Under the pieces are notes generated by a model that saw only the letters and a list, made by a program, of their open reading frames with translations, did not search any database and had not been told where the DNA came from. Shown here in pieces: positions 57,940 through 64,000 of a DNA stretch of 64,000 nucleotides (position 1 is the stretch's first letter; the number at the start of each line of letters is the position of its first letter). This DNA comes from Streptomyces sp. NBC_00442 (lineage in GTDB: Bacteria > Actinomycetota > Actinomycetes > Streptomycetales > Streptomycetaceae), in contig NZ_CP107918.1 in the NCBI RefSeq assembly GCF_036014195.1, forward strand, positions 4,154,001 through 4,218,000, read 5' to 3'. The translations under genes were made by a program, and so were the position numbers.

Positions 57940-59177
57940 ACGGGAAGCGGGACGCCGACCTGCCCTCCGCCGGTGCGCCCGGCCCGGCCGGCGGCGGGAC
58001 ATGGCCCCGGGGCGCGCCGTCGTGGGGCGCGGGGCCCCCTCTGCTCGACGCCGTGCGGCAGCGGCTCGCGCAGAGCGGGGCCGAGCCCACCCCGGCCAGG
58101 GTCGCGGCGGCACTGCGCGCCCAGGGCCGGCTGCTCGGGGACGCGGAAGTGCTCGGCGGAGCGGAGGAGTTGAGATCCGAACTGGTGGGGACGGGCCCGC
58201 TGGAGCCGCTGCTCGCCGACCCCGAGGTGACGGACGTCCTGGTCTCCGCGCCCGACCGGGTCTGGGTCGACCGGGGCGGCGGGCTCGAACTGACCGGCAT
58301 CCGCTTCGCCGACGCGGCGGCCGTGCGCCGACTGGCCCAGCGCCTCGCCGCGGTGGCCGGCCGCCGGCTCGACGACGCCCGGCCCTGGGTGGACGCCCGG
58401 CTGCCCGACGGCACCCGGATGCACGCCGTCCTGGAACCGGTCGCCGTCGGCTCGGCCTGTCTGTCGCTGCGCGTGGTGCGCCCCAGGGCGTTCTCGCTGG
58501 CCGAACTCGCGGCGGCGGGCATGATCCCGCCCGAGGGGGAGCGGCTGCTGCGCGCGCTCGTCAAGGCCCGGGTGTCGTTCCTGGTGAGCGGCGGCACCGG
58601 CACCGGCAAGACCACGCTCCTTTCGACCCTGCTCGGCCTGGTCGGCGCCGGGGAGCGGATCGTCCTGGCCGAGGACTCCGCCGAGTTGAGGCCCGACCAC
58701 CCTCATGTCGTACGTCTCGAATCTAGGCCCGCCAATCAGGAGGGCGCGGGCCTGGTGACCCTGCGGGACCTGGTGCGCCAGGCCCTGCGGATGCGCCCCG
58801 ACCGGCTGGTCGTGGGGGAGGTCAGAGGAGCCGAGGTGACCGATCTGCTGGGCGCCCTGAACACGGGGCACGAAGGGGGCTGCGGAACGGTTCACGCCAA
58901 TTCGGCATCGGATGTGCCGGCCCGCCTGGAAGCCCTCGGCACCGCGGCCGGGCTCGACCGGGCCACGCTGCACAGCCAGTTGGCGGCCGCGCTGTCCGTG
59001 GTGCTCCATCTCGTACGCGACCGGGAGGGCCGGCGCCGGATCGCGGAGGTGCGCGTCCTTGAGCGGGACGCGGCCGGACTGGTGATGACGGTGCCCGCGC
59101 TGCGGTGGGGCGCGACGGGGTTCGTGCGCGACTCGGGCTGGGAGCGGCTCAGGGCGCTGATCGGGGGTGCGTTGTGA
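57936..59177 (+). CDS. tadA: TadA/CpaF secretion ATPase
   Basis: 413 residues from ATG overlapping the ssd-like stop (ATGA). Walker A is [11 protein letters not shown] near residue 220, the Asp box/Walker B region is [14 protein letters not shown] near 288 and the His box lies in [13 protein letters not shown] near 310. It forms the hexameric cytoplasmic motor that assembles or retracts a Flp-type pilus. Length and motif order are as in other actinobacterial TadA proteins. Coupled to tadB by a GTGA overlap. Confidence 0.93.
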   Translation: MNGKRDADLPSAGAPGPAGGGTWPRGAPSWGAGPPLLDAVRQRLAQSGAEPTPARVAAALRAQGRLLGDAEVLGGAEELRSELVGTGPLEPLLADPEVTDVLVSAPDRVWVDRGGGLELTGIRFADAAAVRRLAQRLAAVAGRRLDDARPWVDARLPDGTRMHAVLEPVAVGSACLSLRVVRPRAFSLAELAAAGMIPPEGERLLRALVKARVSFLVSGGTGTGKTTLLSTLLGLVGAGERIVLAEDSAELRPDHPHVVRLESRPANQEGAGLVTLRDLVRQALRMRPDRLVVGEVRGAEVTDLLGALNTGHEGGCGTVHANSASDVPARLEALGTAAGLDRATLHSQLAAALSVVLHLVRDREGRRRIAEVRVLERDAAGLVMTVPALRWGATGFVRDSGWERLRALIGGAL

Positions 59178-60145
59178 CAGATCCTCGTATGGGGCTGCCC
59201 GCGTGGGCGGCGATGTGCGCGGGCGTGGCCGCCTGGCTGTGGGCCGGCCAGGACCAGGGGATGCGACGGGCCCGGCTGATGTTCGCCGGCGCCGGAACGG
59301 GATCGGGATCGGGATCGGGATCGGGAACAGAGGCAGGAGCAGGAGCGGGGGCGGGGGCGGAGGTCCGTGCCGGGAGCGGCGGATCCGGCGCGGTCGGTGC
59401 TGTCCGCGCGTTCAGGGCCTCGCCACTGGGGCGTTGGCTCGAGGGGATGCGCAAGCGGGAGCGCCGGCGCGTGGAGTGGCTGTGCCTGCCGCTGGGCCTG
59501 GTGCTCGCCGTCCTGGGCGGCTCGGTGCTGCCGCTCGTCGCCGGGGCGGTGGCGCTGCCCCTGCTGGGAAGGCGGCTGCGGGCCGAACGGCGCGAACGGG
59601 CCAGGGAGCGACGAGCCGACGAAGTGATCGCCTGGTGCGCGGCGGTGGCGGGAGAGCTGCGGGCGGGCCGCCAGCCCGGACCGGCGCTGGTCGCGGCCGC
59701 CCGGGACACGGCGGCCCTGGGCGCGGCGGCGGCCCCGGTGGTGGCCGCGGCGAAGTTCGGCGGCGATGTGCCGGCGGCGCTGCGGTCGGCGGCCGGGGAG
59801 CTGGGCGCCGAAGGCCTCGCCGGGATCGCCGCATGCTGGCAGGTCGCGGTGGACGGCGGGGCAGGGCTGGCCTCCGGCCTTGAGCGCCTGGAGAGCGCGC
59901 TGCGCGCGGAGCGGGAGCAACAGGACGCCCTGCGGGCGGAGTTGGCCGGATCCCGCACCACGGTGCTGCTTCTGGCGTTGTTGCCGGGGCTCGGACTGGT
60001 GCTCGGCACCGCGATGGGCGCGAGTCCGCTGCGGGTACTGCTGCACAGCCCGGCCGGGTTCGGGTGCCTGCTGGTGGCCGCGGTCCTGGAGACGGCGGGC
60101 GTGTGGTGGGCGGCGCGGATCGTCCGGGCGGGGGAAGGCCGATGA
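59174..60145 (+). CDS. tadB: TadB-like type II secretion F membrane protein
   Basis: 323 residues from GTG at 59174. Membrane helices near residues 8-22, 117-150 and two at the C-terminus (ALLPGLGLVLGTAMG, AGFGCLLVAAVLE) surround a cytoplasmic T2SF domain (ADEVIAWCAAVAGELRAG...). A Gly/Ser/Ala repeat (GTGSGSGSGSGTEAGAGAGAGA, seen in part near 40) is encoded by tandem GGATCG and looks like slippage expansion. It forms the inner-membrane platform with TadC. Coupled by ATGA to tadC. Confidence 0.88.
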   Translation: MTDPRMGLPAWAAMCAGVAAWLWAGQDQGMRRARLMFAGAGTGSGSGSGSGTEAGAGAGAGAEVRAGSGGSGAVGAVRAFRASPLGRWLEGMRKRERRRVEWLCLPLGLVLAVLGGSVLPLVAGAVALPLLGRRLRAERRERARERRADEVIAWCAAVAGELRAGRQPGPALVAAARDTAALGAAAAPVVAAAKFGGDVPAALRSAAGELGAEGLAGIAACWQVAVDGGAGLASGLERLESALRAEREQQDALRAELAGSRTTVLLLALLPGLGLVLGTAMGASPLRVLLHSPAGFGCLLVAAVLETAGVWWAARIVRAGEGR

Positions 60146-60933
60146 GCGCGTTCGCGCCGGATGTTGTCCACAGGCTGGGGGCGGTGGCGGGGGTGGTGGC
60201 TCTCGCCCTGTGGACGATGGCGGGCGTGACCCGCCGCAGGGAGGAGCGCAGGATGCGTCGCCGGGTGGCCGCGCTGCTGGCCCTGGAGGCGCTGACACCG
60301 GCCGCGTCGAAGCCCTGGAACCCGGCATGGACGGCACACGCGAAGCAGTCGGCAGCGCCACTGGGGGCGTGGGTGGCGTGCTACGTGCTCGTCGGCGGAC
60401 CTATCGGGGCCGTGGGCGGCTTGGCGGTGAGCTACGGGGCCTGGGTGTGGGCGCGTCGGCGCCGTGCGCGAGGTGGCGGCGCCGACACGCTCAAGGCGGC
60501 GCGTGAACTCCCCCTGGCCGCCGACCTGTTGGCCGCGTGCCTCGCGGCCGGGGCCGGGCCGCGCGAGGCGGCCGGTGCGGTCGGTGCCTGCCTGAACGGC
60601 CCGGTCGGCGCCCGCCTGCGCCAGGCCGCCGCCGAGCTGCGCATGGGCTGCGAACCCGGCGAGGCCTGGGGGAGGTTGGGGGCGATACCGGGCGCGGCCG
60701 ACCTGGCCCGCTGCCTGGAACGGGCGGCGTCCTCGGGGGCACCCGCGGCGGGCCCCGTGGCCCGGGTCGCCGCCCGCTGCCGTGCCGAGCGGACCAGGGA
60801 CGCCTCGGCCCGCGCCCGACGCGCGGGCGTACTGATCACGGGTCCGCTGGGCCTCTGCTTCCTGCCGGCCTTCCTCGCGGCGGGCGTCGCGCCGGTCGTG
60901 ATCGGTCTGGCGGGAGGCCTGCTGAGGCGGTGA
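60142..60933 (+). CDS. tadC: TadC-like type II secretion F membrane protein
   Basis: 263 residues from the overlapping ATG. Membrane helices lie near residues 12-30, 75-105 and 225-258, with a T2SF domain between (AADLLAACLAAGAGPREAAGAV...). It partners with TadB in the pilus platform. The pilin gene follows after 120 bp and its own ribosome binding site. Confidence 0.88.
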   Translation: MSAFAPDVVHRLGAVAGVVALALWTMAGVTRRREERRMRRRVAALLALEALTPAASKPWNPAWTAHAKQSAAPLGAWVACYVLVGGPIGAVGGLAVSYGAWVWARRRRARGGGADTLKAARELPLAADLLAACLAAGAGPREAAGAVGACLNGPVGARLRQAAAELRMGCEPGEAWGRLGAIPGAADLARCLERAASSGAPAAGPVARVAARCRAERTRDASARARRAGVLITGPLGLCFLPAFLAAGVAPVVIGLAGGLLRR

Positions 60934-61053
60934 GGCGAGGCGGTCGCCCCGCCCTCCACCACCGTCACCCACATCCACCAGGCGCTTCGGCCTGGTGGAG
61001 CGAACAACGTACGTGTCACACAGTCACACAGTCGCACAAAGGAGTTGGAAGCG

Positions 61054-61293
61054 ATGAACGCAATCACGCACACGAACCGGCAGGCGACCGCCATGAGGAG
61101 CCGTCTGCGGCACTGGACTTCGGCGCTGCGCCGCCGAGTACGCCGCGACGACGGGATGTCGACCTCCGAATACGCCGTGGGCACGCTCGCGGCCTGCGCC
61201 TTCGCGGCGATCCTGTACAAGGTCGTCACCAGCGAAGGGGTCGTGTCGGCGCTGAACCAATTGATCACCAAGGCGCTCGATGTCCAGGTCTGA
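61054..61293 (+). CDS. Flp/DUF4244-type pilin
   Basis: 79 residues from ATG at 61054 with AAAGGAG 9 bp upstream. A basic leader ends in DDGMSTSEYAVGTLAACAFAAILYKVV: Gly before the cut site, Glu at +5 (STSEY) and a hydrophobic helix, as in Flp pilins cleaved by a prepilin peptidase. DUF4244 is the actinobacterial version. It is the major pilin candidate. No prepilin peptidase gene is in the window. Confidence 0.9.
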   Translation: MNAITHTNRQATAMRSRLRHWTSALRRRVRRDDGMSTSEYAVGTLAACAFAAILYKVVTSEGVVSALNQLITKALDVQV

Positions 61294-61657
61294 GCGCGGC
61301 CGACGGAGGAGGGGCGACCGGGGCTTCGTGACGGCCGAGACGGCCGTGGCGATTCCGGCCCTCGTCGGGTTCGCGCTGGCCCTGCTGTGGGCCTTGATGG
61401 CGGCCTCGTCCGAGATCCGGTGCGTGGACGCGGCCAGGGCCGGGGCTCGGGCGGCGGCCCGTTCCGAGCCGGAGGCCGTGGCGCTCGCGGCGGCCAGGTC
61501 CGCCGCGCCGGAGGGCGCCACGGTGACGGTGCGGCGAAACGGGGAACTGTGGCGGGTCCGGGTGGAGGCCGCCACGCCGGGCCCCCGCCACCTGGCCCTG
61601 ACGCTGAGCGCGGAGGCGGCGGCCTTGGCCGAGGACACGGTGGGTGAGATCCCGTGA
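61280..61657 (+). CDS. TadE-like minor pilin
   Basis: 125 residues from ATG at 61280, overlapping the pilin gene by 14 bp. A basic leader, then DRGFVTAETAVAIPALVGFALALLWALM: a Gly-Phe cut-site-like pair with Glu and one membrane helix, as in TadE pseudopilins. The C-terminal part is a small external beta domain. Its stop overlaps the next gene's GTG. Confidence 0.88.
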   Translation: MSRSERGRRRRGDRGFVTAETAVAIPALVGFALALLWALMAASSEIRCVDAARAGARAAARSEPEAVALAAARSAAPEGATVTVRRNGELWRVRVEAATPGPRHLALTLSAEAAALAEDTVGEIP

Positions 61658-62247
61658 ACGGGTGGCGGCGGTGGCCCGTGAAGGGGCCGACGCGAAGGCT
61701 CGGGAAGGGGCGCGGGCGCATCCCCGGTCCGCGTGGTGCCGGGCGCCTCTTCGGAACGGAGGGGGCGGGGCCGGACGCGAGGAGGTTCCCGGGCTGCGGT
61801 GACCGGGGTTCCGCGACCGTGTGGGTGGCGCTGACGGCCGCCACGATGTGTGCCGTGTTCGCGGCGGTGCTCTGTCTCGGTCAGGCGGTGGCCGCGCGGC
61901 ACCGGGCCGCCGGTGCCGCGGATCTCGCGGCGCTCGCGGCCGCCGACCGGGCCCTGTGGGGGGCGCCGGACGCCTGCGCCACGGCGGTCCGGGTGGCCGG
62001 GGCCCAGGGCGCCGAGATGGTGCGCTGCACCGTCGTCGGGGAGGTCGCCGACGTACGGGTGCGGGCGAGGTTCGGCCCGTACGCACCCAGCGTCAGGGCG
62101 CGGGCGGGACCGTCCCTGGCCGTTCCGGGGCCGCCCGCGGCTCTTCCGGGACTGTCCCCAGCCCGTCCGGGCCCACCCCAGGCGGCTCGGGTTCCTCCGG
62201 GGGCGTCGGACCGGGCTCCTCCGGAGCCCCCCGCAGCAGCTCCGTGA
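61654..62247 (+). CDS. TadE/Rv3654c-like helix-anchored protein
   Basis: 197 residues from GTG at 61654. Residues 1-50 are a basic, Gly-rich leader, followed by DRGSATVWVALTAATMCAVFAAVLCLG, a TadE/G-type membrane helix, and ~75 residues of Ala-rich external sequence with one Cys pair (DACATA...MVRCTV). The last ~50 residues are Pro/Ala/Gly-rich and lie in a 155-bp antisense overlap with the convergent helicase gene. The core of the protein is well supported; its true C-terminus is not. Confidence 0.8.
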   Translation: MNGWRRWPVKGPTRRLGKGRGRIPGPRGAGRLFGTEGAGPDARRFPGCGDRGSATVWVALTAATMCAVFAAVLCLGQAVAARHRAAGAADLAALAAADRALWGAPDACATAVRVAGAQGAEMVRCTVVGEVADVRVRARFGPYAPSVRARAGPSLAVPGPPAALPGLSPARPGPPQAARVPPGASDRAPPEPPAAAP

Positions 62248-64000
62248 GGAGGCGGACCGCGCCCCGCTTGTGGAGGGGATCGTTGCCGTTGCCGCACTTG
62301 GGTGACTGGATGCAGGACGGGCAGCCGGCCTCGCACTCGCAGGAAGCGATCGCCTCGCGGGTCGCGGTCAGCCAGCGCGCGGCGGTGTGGAAGGCGCGCT
62401 CGGCGAATCCGGCGCCGCCCGGGTTGCCGTCGTACACGAAGACCGTCGGCAGCAGGGTGTCCGGGTGCAGCGGGATGGAGACGCCGCCGATGTCCCAGCG
62501 GTCGCAGGTGGCGAAGAGCGGGAGCATCCCGATGGAGGCGTGCTCGGCGGCGTGCAGGGCCCCGCCGAGGATCTCCGGGTTGATCCGGGCGGCATCGAGC
62601 TGGTCCTCGGTGACCGTCCACCACACGGCCCGGGTGCGCAGGGTGCGGGGCGGCAGGTCGAGCTTGGTCTCGCCGAGCACCTCGCCGGTGATGAGTCTGC
62701 GGCGCAGGAAGGAGACGACCTGGTTGGTGACCTCGACGGAGCCGTAGCAGAGGCGGCCGGATCCCCAGGGGATCTCGGTGTCGGTGGTGAGGACGGAGAT
62801 GGAGGTGGTGTCCCTGGCAACGGTCGAATAGGGCGGGCTTGCTTCCTCGACGAGAGCGGCGGAGTCCTCCAGGTCCAGATGCTTCACCAGGTACGTACGG
62901 CCCTGGTGGAGATGGACGGCGCCGTCGTGGACGGAGGCGTGGGCGGCGGCCTCGTCGACCGTGCCGAGCAGCCGTCCCGTCGCGGCCTCGACGATCTGGA
63001 CCGGGCGGCCGCCGCCGCCCCGGATGTCGGTGAGGTCGGCGGCCCGCTCGCGACGGGTCCAGAACCAGCCGTTGCTGCGGCGCCGCAGCAGCCCCGCCCG
63101 CTCCAGCTGCGGCATCAGCTCGGGGCTCGCGGGCCCGAAGAGTTCCAGGTCGGCCTCCGTGAGCGGCATCTCGGCCGCCGCCGCGCACAGGTGCGGGGCC
63201 AGGACGTAGGGGTTGTCCGGGTCGAGCACGGTGGACTCGACGGGCTGCTGGAACAGCGCCTCGGGGTGGTGGACGAGGTAGGTGTCCAGCGGGTCGTCGC
63301 GGGCGATCAGGACGGCCAGGGCGCCCTGGCCCGAGCGGCCGGCCCGGCCGGCCTGCTGCCACAGGGAGGCCCGGGTGCCCGGATAGCCCGCGATCAGGAC
63401 GGCGTCGAGGCCCGACACGTCGATGCCGAGTTCCAGGGCCGTGGTGGCGGCGAGGCCGAGCAGCTCGCCGGAGTGCAGGGCCTGCTCGAGGGCACGGCGC
63501 TCCTCGGGCAGGTAGCCGCCCCGGTAGGCGGCGACGCGCCGGGCGAGGGTGCGGTCGACCTCGTACAGGCGCTCCTGGGCGATCACCGAGATGAGCTCGG
63601 CGCCGCGCCGTGAGCGGACGAAGGCGACCGTGCGGACCCCCTGCACGGTCAGGTCGGTGAGGAGGTCGGCGGTCTCGGCGATGGCCGTGCGGCGCACCGG
63701 GGCGCCCTTCTCGCCGGGCAGCTCGGTGAGCGGCGGCTCCCACAGGGCGAAGACCAGCTCGCCGCGCGGGGAGGCGTCGTCGGCGACCTCGACGACGGGC
63801 AGGCCGGTCAGGCGGCCCGCTGCGACGGCCGGCTCGGCGGCCGTGGCCGAGGCGAGCAGGAAGACCGGGTCGGAGCCGTAGCGGGCGCACAGGCGGCGCA
63901 GGCGGCGAAGGACCTGGGCGACGTGGGAGCCGAAGACACCGCGGTAGGTGTGGCATTCGTCGATGACGACATAGCGCAGGGCGCGCAGGAAGGAGGCCCA
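62093..64000 (-). CDS. MrfA-like DEAD/DEAH helicase with DUF1998 domain, truncated by window edge
   Basis: 635 codons to the right edge; the start lies beyond. VVIDECHTYRG near the visible start is motif II, LLASATAA motif III, QQAGRAGRSGQGAL motif VI. The C-terminal DUF1998 part holds CECEAGCPSCIQSPKCG, the four-Cys zinc or iron site of MrfA/HrqA-type repair helicases, which unwind DNA at mitomycin lesions. The C-terminal ~40 residues (PEEPGPTPPEEPEPPG...) are Pro/Glu-rich and overlap the tad operon's last gene. It is a core gene, distinct from the defence-island DUF1998 protein at 2-3337. Confidence 0.88.
   Translation of the reverse strand, partial: WASFLRALRYVVIDECHTYRGVFGSHVAQVLRRLRRLCARYGSDPVFLLASATAAEPAVAAGRLTGLPVVEVADDASPRGELVFALWEPPLTELPGEKGAPVRRTAIAETADLLTDLTVQGVRTVAFVRSRRGAELISVIAQERLYEVDRTLARRVAAYRGGYLPEERRALEQALHSGELLGLAATTALELGIDVSGLDAVLIAGYPGTRASLWQQAGRAGRSGQGALAVLIARDDPLDTYLVHHPEALFQQPVESTVLDPDNPYVLAPHLCAAAAEMPLTEADLELFGPASPELMPQLERAGLLRRRSNGWFWTRRERAADLTDIRGGGGRPVQIVEAATGRLLGTVDEAAAHASVHDGAVHLHQGRTYLVKHLDLEDSAALVEEASPPYSTVARDTTSISVLTTDTEIPWGSGRLCYGSVEVTNQVVSFLRRRLITGEVLGETKLDLPPRTLRTRAVWWTVTEDQLDAARINPEILGGALHAAEHASIGMLPLFATCDRWDIGGVSIPLHPDTLLPTVFVYDGNPGGAGFAERAFHTAARWLTATREAIASCECEAGCPSCIQSPKCGNGNDPLHKRGAVRLLTELLRGAPEEPGPTPPEEPEPPGVGPDGLGTVPEEPRAAPERPGTVPPAP

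Overview
The window reads as chromosomal DNA of a Streptomyces or close relative. Base composition is very GC-rich, third codon positions are almost all G/C, starts overlap stops as ATGA/GTGA, and the right-hand two thirds carries typical Streptomyces core genes: wblA, a paired ArsA-type ATPase operon, crp, nth, a MarP-type protease, nhaA, acsA and an actinobacterial tad locus. As far as I recall, this order matches the wblA-crp-acsA-tad neighbourhood of S. coelicolor; I have not aligned it.

Layout. (1) About 1-20.4 kb is a defence island: a 5'-truncated helicase/DUF1998 protein, a SNF2-type helicase and a very large Eco57I/PglX-type adenine methylase (a DISARM-like triad); a helical protein of unknown function; a zinc-hook Rad50-like ATPase translationally coupled to a 182-residue partner; another unknown protein; an McrB-McrC pair; and an HTH-N6 adenine methylase. 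(2) 20.4-26.3 kb is accessory: a Nudix hydrolase with an XRE-TPR regulator, a truncated tyrosine recombinase carrying a LacI-type HTH, and two or three mobile-element-like genes, one of which looks split by a frameshift. A tRNA-Pro(CGG) at 26.5 kb marks the border with the core. (3) 26.9-43.5 kb is core metabolism, envelope and regulation. (4) 44-56.4 kb holds a hydrolase/holin-like pair, NhaA, acetyl-CoA synthetase, a SulP-carbonic anhydrase fusion, an extracytoplasmic deacetylase-like lipoprotein, a ParA-like ATPase, a Fic-like protein without its catalytic His, and an HAD phosphatase. (5) 56.8-62.2 kb is a seven-gene Ssd/Tad pilus operon, converging on (6) a second, MrfA-like DUF1998 helicase that runs off the right end.

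How the genes connect. The island combines three restriction modules. A 17-bp sequence (TGTTGACATCGCCAACG, containing the dyad GTTGAC-ATC-GCCAAC) lies upstream of both the Rad50-like ATPase at 11.87 kb and the HTH-methylase at 20.38 kb, suggesting joint control. The least familiar module is the ATPase plus its 182-residue partner, with the flanking unknowns at 10.9 and 14.9 kb. In the core region a repeated sequence habit stands out: short degenerate tandem arrays start at or span the stop codons of at least five genes.

Limits. Assignments rest on reading translated sequence by eye. No database, structure or composition software was run.
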